DNA of 64,000 nt from assembly GCF_002858765.1 (NCBI RefSeq), contig NZ_PJRP01000019.1, forward strand, positions 79,994 through 143,993. The letters are read 5' to 3'. The notes below the pieces were generated by a model, which was given only the letters and a program-made list of their open reading frames with translations, made no database searches and had not been told where the DNA came from. This DNA is from Cupriavidus pauculus. GTDB lineage: Bacteria; Pseudomonadota; Gammaproteobacteria; Burkholderiales; Burkholderiaceae. The position numbers were made by a program, and so were the translations under genes. This document shows, piece by piece, positions 18,057-26,760 of the stretch; the stretch's first letter is position 1; each line of letters begins with the position of its first letter.

Positions 18057-19086
18057 GCCGCACCTCGACCGTTGCGCTGGCACCCACACGGGCCAGCGTT
18101 TCAGGCGGCTCAACGAGCTTGATCCGCACCGGGAAGCGGTGCGCCACGCGCACCCAGTTCACCGACGGCTGCACGTAGGGCAGGGCGCGCGGCAGGTTGA
18201 GCCGATCCGTATCGGTAATCCCCACGCCGATGCCTTGCACCGTGCCGCGCAGTGCGTGGCGCCGGTCGATCATCGAATAGACGGTGGCACAGTCGCCCAC
18301 ATGGATACTGGCCAGTTCGGTTTCGCGGAAATTGGCCACCGCGAACCATTCGCCGGTATCGACCAGCAGGAACAGCGACTGGTTCGGGATCACGACCTCT
18401 CCCGACAGCGACCGCAGGCTGCTGACGCGACCGGCGTGCGGGGCGCGGACCACGGTGTCGTCCAGCGCACGCTGGGCGATGGCCAGGGCGGCCTCGCGCG
18501 CCTGCACGGTGGCCAGGGCATCGTCGTCGCTCCCCACGGCCTGCGCCGTCGTGGCGCGCTGCAGCTGCGCCTGCTTCAGGGTCACGGCCGCGTCGCGCCA
18601 TGCCACCTCGGCCTGGTCAAGCTGCTGCTTCGGGACATAGCCCTCGGCGGCCAGCGGACGCAATCGCTCCACGGTACGCGCCGTCAGCGCGTAGTTCTGC
18701 TCGGCGCGGGCAATCTGTTCCGACGCCATCGATGCCGTGCCGCGCTCCGTGCCGATCGACCGGCGGCGCGTGCCCAGCATGGCTTTTGCTAGCTCCAGGT
18801 CTGCCTGCGCCTGGGCCAGAACCAGGCGGTACGGCACAGGATCGATCTCGAACAGGATCTGGTTCCTGGCGACATGCTGGTTTTCGGTAACCAGGATGCG
18901 GGCGATGCGGCCGCCGACCGGCGAGGCCACGTGCACGAAGTCGGCATCGAGCGCGGCATCGTCGGTGGAAGGGTAGCGGACCGTGCGCTGCCACGCGTAG
19001 ACGGAAAGCAGCACCGCGAGCAGGACAATTGCCAGGGTAATCAGTTTGCCGCGCAGCGGAGGCCGGCTAATACCTGCCATTTTCAT
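18037..19086 (-). CDS. mdtN: HlyD/EmrA-type membrane fusion protein, MdtN type
   Basis: 349 aa. The start MKMAGISR overlaps the ytcA stop by 4 nt (ATGA). One N-terminal membrane anchor (ITLAIVLLAVLLSVYAW) is followed by a biotinyl-lipoyl-like beta domain (DFVHVASPVGGRIARILV), an alpha-helical hairpin, and the C-terminal half of the lipoyl domain (VRAPHAGRVSSLRSLSGEVV). It links the inner-membrane FUSC protein to the outer-membrane duct across the periplasm. Confidence 0.9.
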   Translation of the reverse strand: MKMAGISRPPLRGKLITLAIVLLAVLLSVYAWQRTVRYPSTDDAALDADFVHVASPVGGRIARILVTENQHVARNQILFEIDPVPYRLVLAQAQADLELAKAMLGTRRRSIGTERGTASMASEQIARAEQNYALTARTVERLRPLAAEGYVPKQQLDQAEVAWRDAAVTLKQAQLQRATTAQAVGSDDDALATVQAREAALAIAQRALDDTVVRAPHAGRVSSLRSLSGEVVIPNQSLFLLVDTGEWFAVANFRETELASIHVGDCATVYSMIDRRHALRGTVQGIGVGITDTDRLNLPRALPYVQPSVNWVRVAHRFPVRIKLVEPPETLARVGASATVEVRHGAACR

Positions 19087-19355
19087 GGAAAATGCCCCGT
19101 GCCGATTAACCAGACGATTTCGGCAATCATCAGCCCGATTGCCGTATTGACCAGCAGCTGCCAGCGGATGGTTTCCGCCCAACCGGTTGTCACGAATATC
19201 CGCCAGGCTATCAGGGCACCGGCGATGCCGACCAGTGCGCTCAAAAGCCAGAGCGGAAAATAGGCACCGAAGAGGGGCACGGCCGGCGCGCCCGCGCAGC
19301 CATATAGCGGGACGACCAATGCAGCGAGCGAAAGCAGGCGAGGCAAGCGTGCCAT
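19083..19355 (-). CDS. ytcA: YtcA-family small lipoprotein
   Basis: 90 aa from MARLPRLL, which gives a clean lipoprotein signal with lipobox LYGC; a GTG at 19391 would add 12 residues. E. coli YtcA has nearly the same length. Two membrane segments follow (PLWLLSALVGIAGALIAWRI and LLVNTAIGLMIAEIVWLIG). It starts the ytcA-mdtNOP operon and is coupled to mdtN by a 4-nt overlap. Its molecular role is not known. Confidence 0.85.
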   Translation of the reverse strand: MARLPRLLSLAALVVPLYGCAGAPAVPLFGAYFPLWLLSALVGIAGALIAWRIFVTTGWAETIRWQLLVNTAIGLMIAEIVWLIGTGHFP

Positions 19356-19458
19356 GGGCAGGATGGCATGGACGGGCCGGAAAATGGTCACGTCAATATA
19401 GCAGCGCCGAATCGGGATTGTCCAAGGCGCAAAGAAAATTTAAAGTGGCGGCTGAAAA

Positions 19459-20358
19459 ATGCCAAATCGGAAAGGGCGACCCATGCGCAGGGAAGTACAG
19501 GCTGACGATATCGAGCTGGGCAATCCGCTCAAATCGGCCCTGGTCGACGAGCTTAATTTTCCCGTCGCCGACGAGGGGACCGTTTTCAATACGGCCGAGG
19601 AGCGCACACTTGCGCTACAGGGCGGCCGCTGCTTCTGGGCCGACGACCTCGCGCCGCTGCGGGCCGACGCGCCCAATGCCGCCTGGCACGACCGCTATGG
19701 CCTGCTGGTTGGCACACTGTTGCACGTCAAGCGGCCCGGCGATGCCAACCGCGCGGCGGTCAGTCGCCTGATCGGCTTCAACGATGGTGCCGCGTTCATC
19801 GGCTGGCCGAGCCTGGCCGGCATTGCGGCCGAGATCGACGACGGCGAGACCGTGCTATTTCGCGGGTTCTCCGGCACCAATATCCACAGCTTCTCGGCCC
19901 GCGTGCAGGCCACGTCGCGTACGCCGTTCCCGTACTGGATGCTCGACGACATCCGGCATCTGGAGGCCCGGGAATTGCGTGGCAGCATCCGCGTGCCCGT
20001 GCGGCTGGTGGCATCGCTGTCGCTGGCGGAGGGCCAGCCGGCGCCGCAGACCGTGCTGATTACCGACCTGAGCACCGGCGGCGCGTCGATTTCCACGGCA
20101 TCGAGCCAGTTCGGCACGCCGGGCCAGCAGGTGCGGCTGGAATTCACGCTGCGAGCGGCGGGCTTGAAGAAGCGGCTGTCGATCGAGGGCTGGACGCGCG
20201 AAGATCCCGACGCCGATGCCACCGAGCCGTTCCACCATGTGGGCGTGGCTTTTGACGCGTACGGCGAGCGGGAATCGTTGCTGCTGTACTCGTTTATCCA
20301 CGAACAGTTGCTTGAGAGCGCAACCATGCGACCGGGAGGCAAGGGCGCCGAGTCCTAG
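19459..20358 (+). CDS. YcgR-like flagellar brake / PilZ-domain c-di-GMP effector
   Basis: 299 aa; an ATG at 19483 with GGAAAGGG upstream is an alternative start. The N-terminal ~150 residues resemble the YcgR-N beta-barrel (for example GETVLFRGFSGTNIHSFSA). The C-terminal PilZ domain keeps both c-di-GMP motifs: RGSIR (RxxxR) and DLSTGG (DxSxxG). YcgR slows the flagellar motor when c-di-GMP is high. No flagellar genes are nearby, so the target is inferred. Confidence 0.85.
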   Translation: MPNRKGRPMRREVQADDIELGNPLKSALVDELNFPVADEGTVFNTAEERTLALQGGRCFWADDLAPLRADAPNAAWHDRYGLLVGTLLHVKRPGDANRAAVSRLIGFNDGAAFIGWPSLAGIAAEIDDGETVLFRGFSGTNIHSFSARVQATSRTPFPYWMLDDIRHLEARELRGSIRVPVRLVASLSLAEGQPAPQTVLITDLSTGGASISTASSQFGTPGQQVRLEFTLRAAGLKKRLSIEGWTREDPDADATEPFHHVGVAFDAYGERESLLLYSFIHEQLLESATMRPGGKGAES

Positions 20359-20361
20359 GCA

Positions 20362-20381
20362 GCCGGGCGGTGCCGCCCGGC
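20362..20381. terminator. Convergent GC hairpin
   Basis: GCCGGGCGG and CCGCCCGGC are perfect inverted arms separated by TG, between the convergent PilZ and tannase genes. It lacks a U-tract. Confidence 0.45.
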
Positions 20382-20393
20382 CGTCATCCTCCG

Positions 20394-22025
20394 CTATTTG
20401 CGCGAAGCCACTCTGGCGCAGACAAAGCTGGACGCGTCGTCAACGCTGCCGGTGCCCTTGTATCTGGCCTGCTTCGGCCAGGCGCACAGTGGCCGCGTCC
20501 GGCTCGAACCTTCGGTCACCTGGGCGGCAGTGGCCAGGCCACCGGTCTTGCTCTCCAACCCCTTGGCCGCCGCCAGGATCTGGTCCGGCGCCTGACCCTT
20601 TTCGATCCAGGCTTCGAGCGCGCCGATGGCATCGAACGTGTTCGGACCCACGCCGCCGCGACAATGGCCCATGCCGGGCGACAGGAAGAGGCGGGCGAAG
20701 TCCGGCGTGCCGGCAACGGTGCGGCTCACGGCCTGGTAGTAGTGGATCGTGTCATAGGCATTGCCGATCGGGTCGGCCAGGCCGTGATAAACGATCAGCT
20801 TGCCGCCGCGCTGTTTGAAACGGCTCAGGTCTGGGTTCACCGAATCGACCAGCGGCCCGACGCGTTGCTGCACGGCCGCCATGTCGCGGTCCCAGTCGAA
20901 GCTGCGCCAGTCCCACTTGGCGTCCTGGAAGACCCAGTCGCGGAAGAACTCGGTGCGGAACGCCTCTGGTCCCTTGATCGAATAGCCCCAACCACCCAGG
21001 TAGCCTGACTCGCTGCCGACCGGCCAGCCCGGATAGATCTGCGCGCCCGTACGCGGATTGCGCGCCCCGGCGTAGAGGCGCTTGAGTGTGTCCGCCTGTG
21101 CCGATGTCAGGCAGTCATCGCTGTCCGCGTTGCCCTTGCACTGCAGCACCTTCGGGTCGAAGTGGCATTGGGCCGGATCGCCGATCAGACCGTCCTTGAC
21201 GCCGTCTTTGGCGTCGCAGGCCGCAACTGCCGCTCGATTGATCGCCGGCAGCTTCGAGGGCGGGATATAGCCGGCCTCAGTTTTCATGTTCTGCGTGGCC
21301 ATCCACAAAAAGCCCGCATTGAGCGCCGTGCGGTTGTTGCCCGGCGCGCCAGCAATGATGCCGTCGAAGTCCTCGGGATAGCGCTGCGCGGCCGCCAGGC
21401 CTTGGCCGCCCCCGGTGGAACAGCCGAAGTAGTACGCGTGCGACGCTTCGCGCTGCTGGTAGGCCTTGACCAGCACGCGCGACGCCATGGCCGCGGCGTG
21501 GACCGAGCGATAGGCCCAGTCGGCAATCTTCTCGGGGTGGCCAACGCCCCAGTTCAGGTTCTCGTTCCGATAGCCGGCCTTGTCTTCGTGGCCGCTATCG
21601 CTGGAGATCACCGCGTAACCACGTCGCACGGCCGGCTCCAGTTCGTCGTAACGGATCGTCCCGACATAGCCGCCATTGCCGACCACCATCGTCTTGCCAT
21701 TCCACTCGCCCGCAGGCGGCATCCAGAGCTCGAAGCCAATATCAGAATCCACAGTCGGCGCAAGGCGGCCCGACACACGGCAGAAAGCGGGCAGGTTCTC
21801 GACCTGGTGCCCGTTCGGCAGCTTCAGCGTACCTGCCGGCTGATCGGCCATGGCCGTCAGCTTCACGCCAGGCAGGCTGATTTCGCCCAGCGACTCACAG
21901 GCGCTGGCGGCGTGCGCCGCAGGGGTGAGCGCCAGCATGCCCAGCGCCAGCGCCTTCATGGCGGTCATGGGCGCCCGGGATGTCGGGGCGGGTGTGTCAG
22001 TCTTGGAAGGGGTAGGGGACGGCAT
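20394..22025 (-). CDS. Tannase/feruloyl esterase-family alpha/beta hydrolase (exported)
   Basis: 543 aa. A signal peptide (ending AAHAASA) is preceded by a Pro/Thr-rich start, so the true start may be an internal ATG at residue 20 or 23. The nucleophile motif GCSTGGGQG, the Asp in YHGLADP and the His in SPGMGHCRGGVGPN form the triad of the tannase family. Paired cysteines are consistent with the family's disulfide near the active site. It probably releases phenolic acids from plant esters in the periplasm or outside. A LysR gene diverges from it. Confidence 0.88.
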   Translation of the reverse strand: MPSPTPSKTDTPAPTSRAPMTAMKALALGMLALTPAAHAASACESLGEISLPGVKLTAMADQPAGTLKLPNGHQVENLPAFCRVSGRLAPTVDSDIGFELWMPPAGEWNGKTMVVGNGGYVGTIRYDELEPAVRRGYAVISSDSGHEDKAGYRNENLNWGVGHPEKIADWAYRSVHAAAMASRVLVKAYQQREASHAYYFGCSTGGGQGLAAAQRYPEDFDGIIAGAPGNNRTALNAGFLWMATQNMKTEAGYIPPSKLPAINRAAVAACDAKDGVKDGLIGDPAQCHFDPKVLQCKGNADSDDCLTSAQADTLKRLYAGARNPRTGAQIYPGWPVGSESGYLGGWGYSIKGPEAFRTEFFRDWVFQDAKWDWRSFDWDRDMAAVQQRVGPLVDSVNPDLSRFKQRGGKLIVYHGLADPIGNAYDTIHYYQAVSRTVAGTPDFARLFLSPGMGHCRGGVGPNTFDAIGALEAWIEKGQAPDQILAAAKGLESKTGGLATAAQVTEGSSRTRPLCAWPKQARYKGTGSVDDASSFVCARVASRK

Positions 22026-22116
22026 CGGGGATTGTCTCGCTCATTTTTGATGTAGCCCGTGCCTCGCGCCGGGCACATGCATTCTTGATGAAGCCGCACT
22101 AAAAGACAAACAGATG

Positions 22117-22141
22117 CTTTCTTAGTCATCCTAAAGAAAAG
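22117..22141. promoter_or_regulatory. AT-rich dyad, LysR operator candidate
   Basis: CTTTCTTAG and CTAAAGAAAAG form an imperfect dyad around TCATC in the divergent tannase/LysR region. It stands out against the GC-rich background and has the T-N11-A look of LysR sites. Confidence 0.45.
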
Positions 22142-22176
22142 TTTTATGATTCAGCTTTTCATTCTGAAGCCATCCG

Positions 22177-23055
22177 ATGAGCACCATCCGCATGCTCAAG
22201 ACGTTCCTGGCCGTGTCCGAGCTTGGCTCGTTCGCCGCTGCCGCGGAACGCGTGGCCCTGACCCCGGCTGCGGTCGGGGCGAAAATGAAGGCCATGGAAG
22301 ACCTGTTCAAGCGGCCGCTGTTCAACCGGGCAGGGCGCGCCGTGACGTTCACCCCGGCAGGACTGGCGCTGGTGGCGCGCGCCCGGCGACTGGTGGATGA
22401 CTACGAGGATATGCTGGCCGGGCCGCCAAGCGGCGAAGAGATCGCCGGCACGGTCACGATCGGCGCGATCGTGTCAGCCATGGGTGCGCTGGCCACGAGC
22501 GTGGTGGACCTGAAGGCGCCGTATCCATCGCTGGACATTCGCATCGAGAACGGGCGACAGGCCGATCTGTATGGCCGGGTGATCGACGGCGACCTGGACG
22601 CCGCGATCCTGGTGGAGACGGTCCGGCCGGACGGACGCGCAGCCATCTGGACCCATCTGTACGAGGAGCCGCTGATGCTGATTGCCGGCGCCAGTGTGGC
22701 GGCGCCGGGCATGGACGCGCTGGACATTCTGCGCAGGCAGCCGTTCATCCGCCTGGATCGTGGCATGACCACCGGGGCATGGATCGACCAGTTCCTGCGG
22801 CGCAGCGGCGTGCGGCCCAACGACCTCGTCGAAATGAACTCCTTGCCGGCCATCGTGGAGCTTGTCCGACAGCAGGCTGGCGTGGCCATCGCGCCAGTTC
22901 TCCATCATTTTGGCTGGCATCGCGACGTCGGGTTATGCCTGCTGCCACTGCCCGGCAAGCCCATGGCGCGCCGCGTGGGCCTGCTGGAAAGCACCCGTCA
23001 CCTAGCAGTCACCGGCGTCATCCGGGATCATTTCGCGCGCAAACACTGTGCGTAG
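22177..23055 (+). CDS. LysR-family transcriptional regulator (tannase neighbour)
   Basis: 292 aa. The N-terminal winged HTH is seen as MLKTFLAVSELGSFAAAAERVALTPAAVGAKMKAMEDLF (positions about 22189-22310), followed by a periplasmic-binding-like effector domain. Divergence from the tannase gene across ~150 bp with an AT-rich dyad makes it the likely activator of that gene. The inducer is unknown; a phenolic acid would fit. Confidence 0.92.
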   Translation: MSTIRMLKTFLAVSELGSFAAAAERVALTPAAVGAKMKAMEDLFKRPLFNRAGRAVTFTPAGLALVARARRLVDDYEDMLAGPPSGEEIAGTVTIGAIVSAMGALATSVVDLKAPYPSLDIRIENGRQADLYGRVIDGDLDAAILVETVRPDGRAAIWTHLYEEPLMLIAGASVAAPGMDALDILRRQPFIRLDRGMTTGAWIDQFLRRSGVRPNDLVEMNSLPAIVELVRQQAGVAIAPVLHHFGWHRDVGLCLLPLPGKPMARRVGLLESTRHLAVTGVIRDHFARKHCA

Positions 23056-23082
23056 GCGTCAGGTGCCGCGCAGTGTTTTCTG

Positions 23083-23991
23083 TCAGGACGGCTCGTCAAA
23101 CGGCTTGCTGCCCAGCACGCTGACCACGTGGTCGACAAAGCAGGTAATGCGCGAGGCGAGGGTGGTGTTGCGGTAGTAGACCGCATTGATCGACTGGCGC
23201 GCGTCGAGCGTCTGCCTGGCAAGCAACGGCACCAGTCGGCCAGCCTCGCGGTCGGCGCGGGTCATGAAATCGGACAGGCAGACGATGCCCTGTCCAGCCA
23301 GTGCCAGGCTGCGCAACGTCTCACCGCTGGACGAAGCAATGGTCGGCTTGATACGGATGGTGTCGCCGTCGCCATCGCGCAGCGGCCAGTCGTTGAGCGA
23401 ATCGGGCTGCGTAAAGCCCAGCAGCGCATGGCCGGCAAGTTGCTCCACCTTGGTCGGCGTGCCGTGCCGCTTCAGATAATCGGGGCTGGCCAGGATACGG
23501 ATGCGGCTGGTGCCGATGGGACGCGCATGCAGCGTGGAATCCTTCAGCGCGCCGATGCGGAAGGCCACATCGGTCCGCTTTTCGAGCAGGTCGATGATGC
23601 CTTCGTTCGAGTTCAGCTCCAGTTCCACCTCGGGATAGCGCTCGCGGAAGCCTTCCACCAGCGGCACGATCACATGGAGCATGAAGGGCGTGGCGGCGTC
23701 GACGCGCAGCCGTCCGAACGGACGCATGCGGCGGGCCGCCATCTGCTCTTCGGCCTCGTCCATCATGGACAGGATGGCCCGTGCATGCTGCAGGAAGGCG
23801 GCGCCTTCCTCGGTCAGTTCGAGTCGGCGCGTGGTCCGGCGCAGCAGGGTGGTCTGGAGCTTTTCTTCGAGCCGGCTCAGCGTACGGCTGGTGGCCGACA
23901 CGGTCAGGGCCAGTTGCTCGGCCGCGGCGGTGATCGAGCCGGTATCCACGACGGCCGCGAAGGCCAGCAGTTCGTCGACGGTCGTCTTCAT
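23083..23991 (-). CDS. LysR-family transcriptional regulator
   Basis: 302 aa from MKTTVDELLAF. The HTH includes AAAEQLALTVSATSRTLSRL, then a linker helix and effector domain (FGRLRVDAATPFMLHVIVPL). It belongs to the CrgA/DhcR-like group by appearance. It lies downstream of, and in the same direction as, the DUF1275 gene with a 92-bp gap and converges on another LysR gene. The target is not evident. Confidence 0.9.
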   Translation of the reverse strand: MKTTVDELLAFAAVVDTGSITAAAEQLALTVSATSRTLSRLEEKLQTTLLRRTTRRLELTEEGAAFLQHARAILSMMDEAEEQMAARRMRPFGRLRVDAATPFMLHVIVPLVEGFRERYPEVELELNSNEGIIDLLEKRTDVAFRIGALKDSTLHARPIGTSRIRILASPDYLKRHGTPTKVEQLAGHALLGFTQPDSLNDWPLRDGDGDTIRIKPTIASSSGETLRSLALAGQGIVCLSDFMTRADREAGRLVPLLARQTLDARQSINAVYYRNTTLASRITCFVDHVVSVLGSKPFDEPS

Positions 23992-24083
23992 TCTTGATTC
24001 CGCGTCAAATGAAAACGACTTATACACGGCCTTGCGCGCAAAAGTAAGCTGGCGGGCGCCATATCGCGCCGGGCGAGGGCAGA

Positions 24084-24806
24084 TCAACGGGCCGGCACCG
24101 CCGTACGTGATCGGGCGCGCCGGACGCAGATGACCACAAGGACGACAATGGGCAATGCCACGGCGGCATAGCCGACCCGGGTGTAGGCCAGCGCGCCCAG
24201 AATCGCCCCGACTGCGAAGGACAGCACGCTGGGCACCATCTTGCCGAGCCTGGCACGAATCGCGCCGCGCGACTCCGGCGGAGCGGAAAACAGGTCCACC
24301 AGATCGATAACCACCTGCGTGCTGTTGCCTGTCATGATCGTGGTCGGGCCAAGATCCGCCAGCGACGTGCGCGACAACGCGTTCTGGATCGCCATGGCCG
24401 CCACGGCCAGCAAACCGGCCAGCATCGCCAGATGCGAGTCCGTCCCGGCGCCCAGCGCCTGCATCCGCAAGCCAACGCTAGCAAACGCCGCCAGCAGCAG
24501 GCTCTCTACGGCAACCAGCGGCACTGCCGCATCGCGATCCCGCTGGATCAAACGCTTCTCAGTCAATCGGACCAGTGCGACCACGCCAACAAAGACCGGC
24601 AGCGCCAGCACCTTCAGAAACAGTCCCTCGGTACTGCCTACCGATTCCACGCCGATCATGATCAGGTTGCCGGTCACATGCGCCGTGAACAAGCCCGCCA
24701 ACGCGATGAATCCGATTACGTCCGTATATCCGGCCACGAAAGCGAAAGCCGTGATATCTAGCTTGCCTGCGCCGCCCGTGCGGCCCGCGCTTCCATTTGT
24801 GACCAT
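24084..24806 (-). CDS. DUF1275 (YoaK-family) membrane protein
   Basis: 240 aa with about six membrane segments. The N-terminal FVAGYTDVIGFIALAGLFTA and HVTGNLIMIG, and the internal NALSRTSLADLGPTTIMTGN, are the conserved DUF1275 blocks. AAGGAG five bases before the ATG fixes the start. The family's function is not established. Confidence 0.88.
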   Translation of the reverse strand: MVTNGSAGRTGGAGKLDITAFAFVAGYTDVIGFIALAGLFTAHVTGNLIMIGVESVGSTEGLFLKVLALPVFVGVVALVRLTEKRLIQRDRDAAVPLVAVESLLLAAFASVGLRMQALGAGTDSHLAMLAGLLAVAAMAIQNALSRTSLADLGPTTIMTGNSTQVVIDLVDLFSAPPESRGAIRARLGKMVPSVLSFAVGAILGALAYTRVGYAAVALPIVVLVVICVRRARSRTAVPAR

Positions 24807-24947
24807 GCCGACTCCTTGTTCAAATCATCCGGACGGCCCTATAACGTTTTGCGCGCCCCATGTGCCGAACTATAGTGATGTGCCGACCCGCGCGACGCGG
24901 CCGGTGCTGTCAGAGTCATTCAAATTGACTGAAGCAAGGGGACAGGC

Positions 24948-25250
24948 ATGAAAAAGGGTTACTGGGTGGCCGCCGTAGACATCGCCGATGCCACCGGCTA
25001 TCAGGGCTACATCACGGGCAACAAGGCGGTATTCGACAAATACGGCGCCCGGTTCCTGGTCAGAAACGGCGAAAAATCAGTGGTGGAAGGCGCACCGCGC
25101 TCGCGTATCGTTGTGATCGAGTTCGAGAGCTACGCCAGGGCGCTGGAGTGCTACCGATCGCCCGAATACCAGAGCCTGATCGCGCTCCGCGCGCCGTACT
25201 CGCAGGCGGATATCGTGGTGATCGAAGGATATGGGGATTTGGGGGTGTGA
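24948..25250 (+). CDS. DUF1330 domain protein
   Basis: 100 aa. The start has AAGGGG upstream. The dimeric alpha-beta barrel DUF1330 fold is seen in KKGYWVAAVDIADATGYQGY, YGARFLVRNGEKSVVEG and YRSPEYQSLIALR. It is a small cytoplasmic protein of unknown biochemical role. A short dyad (AGTCA/TGACT, 24914-24930) lies before it. The IS110 element begins shortly after its stop but does not interrupt it. Confidence 0.88.
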   Translation: MKKGYWVAAVDIADATGYQGYITGNKAVFDKYGARFLVRNGEKSVVEGAPRSRIVVIEFESYARALECYRSPEYQSLIALRAPYSQADIVVIEGYGDLGV

Positions 25251-25341
25251 TCGCGGGCTGATAACAGGCTGCGAATTGGCCCACGGAGGGAGTTTTGTTT
25301 TATCCATTATTTAACATAATCTATATTATAAATAAAATGAT

Positions 25342-25480
25342 GTTGGCCATTATTAGATGGAATGGTCGCCTCCCGCCTCAGTGGATCGCCAATCGTGATT
25401 GGGCACCGTTCTCAGTTGGCTGAGTCCCTATGGCCACAGTGCTAACTCTGTCGCAGCAACCCCCGCCTAGGAGGATCCAA
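25342..25480 (+). ncRNA. Candidate IS110 bridge RNA in the left-end leader
   Basis: In IS110-group elements the noncoding left end encodes a bridge RNA that pairs with target and donor DNA. Here the leader holds two hairpins, CCAATC-GT-GATTGG (25389-25402) and CTCAG-TTGG-CTGAG (25411-25424), just before the transposase. An AT-rich promoter-like stretch precedes them. The guide loops are not assigned; this is a position-based inference. Confidence 0.35.
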
Positions 25481-26503
25481 ATGGAACCGACCATAGTAGC
25501 TATCGACCTGGCCAAGCACATCTTTCAGGTTCATTTTGTCGAGCCTGACAGCGGCACCATCCGTAGCAAACCGATCAAGCGCGCTCAGTTGCTACCGTAC
25601 TTTGCGAACCTCCCACCGTCACGGGTCGTGATGGAAGCTTGTGGCAGTGCCCACTATTGGGCGCGCAAGTTCGCATCTTTCGGCCACGACGTCAGGTTAA
25701 TCGCTGCACAGTTCGTCCGTCCCTTCGTCAAGTCCAACAAGAACGACCGTGCTGATGCAGCTGCAATCTGGGAAGCAGCCCAACGACCAGGAATGCGCTT
25801 TGTGGCGATCAAGACCGAGGAACAACAAGCCATGCTCGCGCTTCATCGCATGCGTCAGCAACTTGTCCGCTTCCGGGTCATGCAGGTCAACCAGCTACGC
25901 GGATTGCTCTACGAATTCGGTATCGTCCTTCCTCAAGGCCGCTGCGCAGGGGTCGCTGCAGCCGAGGTCGCCCTGGCTGAATTGGCCGCGCAGTTACCTG
26001 CGATGCTGGTAGACAGCTTGCAAGACCAACTCTCCCGTCTGCTCACGCTCGACGAGCAAATTGCACGAATCGAGCAACGTATTACGGCGTGGCGCCGAAG
26101 TGACGAAGCATGCCGCCGTATCTCCGAGATACCCGGCGTCGGCTTACTGACGGCCACAGCTGCGGTGGCCGTCATCGGGAATGCTCAGAGCTTCAAGTCC
26201 GGGCGAGAGTTCGCGGCCTACCTTGGACTCGTGCCTCGACAGAATGGCTCCGGCGGCAAGGTCAAACTCAGCGGCATCAGCAAACGTGGAGATGTGTACC
26301 TGCGCACCTTGTTGATCCACGGCGCGCGAGCCGTGATCTCAAGCGCACGACATTTACCTGAACATCTCAAGTCCATGCTTGCACGACGACCCACAAACAT
26401 CGTCGCCGTAGCACTAGCCAACAAGATGGCGAGGATTATCTGGGCCCTCCTGGCATATGGGCGCACGTATCAGGTGCCCGTGGCACCGCGAATGCCTGCT
26501 TGA
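25481..26503 (+). CDS. IS110-family transposase
   Basis: 340 aa. AGGAGG six bases before the ATG at 25481 decides the start against an earlier in-frame ATG. The N-terminal RuvC-like DEDD domain shows VAIDLAKH, VVMEACGSAHYWAR and NKNDRADAAAIWEAA. The C-terminal Tnp_20 domain shows IPGVGLLTATAAVAVIGNA and the serine-containing NGSGGKVKLSGISKRGD. No frameshift or missing catalytic residue is visible, so it looks functional. Confidence 0.95.
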   Translation: MEPTIVAIDLAKHIFQVHFVEPDSGTIRSKPIKRAQLLPYFANLPPSRVVMEACGSAHYWARKFASFGHDVRLIAAQFVRPFVKSNKNDRADAAAIWEAAQRPGMRFVAIKTEEQQAMLALHRMRQQLVRFRVMQVNQLRGLLYEFGIVLPQGRCAGVAAAEVALAELAAQLPAMLVDSLQDQLSRLLTLDEQIARIEQRITAWRRSDEACRRISEIPGVGLLTATAAVAVIGNAQSFKSGREFAAYLGLVPRQNGSGGKVKLSGISKRGDVYLRTLLIHGARAVISSARHLPEHLKSMLARRPTNIVAVALANKMARIIWALLAYGRTYQVPVAPRMPA

Positions 26504-26760
26504 GCTCCACAACGGTTGTCATAACACTTTTCAAAGTTGCAAAGGTTGATATCACGATGGCAAGACAGGTTGGACCGCGCAGAGCTAAGCCTGAGACATT
26601 ACTCGGATCTCGAGTCCGCTTTTTAGATTAGGAATCTCTGCGGCGAAATCCATCGGGGCCGGCAGGGGATCTCCCCTGCGATCGAGTCCGGATATAAGTC
26701 CGCAACTACCCTGCTCGCCGCCGACGATATCCCTTGCAAAAGGGAGGCGACCATATAAGT
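26504..26760. other. Noncoding stretch after the IS110 transposase
   Basis: No gene is seen. It holds the presumed IS110 right end, then two hairpins: CAGGGGA/TCCCCTG (26664-26679) and CCCTT/AAGGG (26731-26744). The phrase CGAGTCCG occurs twice, about 75 bp apart. It seems to be layered mobile-element debris. Confidence 0.5.

Larger units (their letters stand above)
25290..26625 (+). mobile_element. IS110-family insertion sequence (ends approximate)
   Basis: An intact IS110-type transposase is flanked by ~190 bp of unusually AT-rich leader and a short 3' noncoding tail. IS110 elements have no terminal inverted repeats, so the ends here are estimates. The leader includes two small hairpins and a run such as TATATTATAAATAAAATG that contrasts with the genome. 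Comparison with another copy or an empty site would set the ends. Confidence 0.6.

Noticed and set aside
16305..18122. 605-codon open frame opposite mdtO
   Set aside because: Antisense shadow of a FUSC gene with good motifs and operon overlaps.
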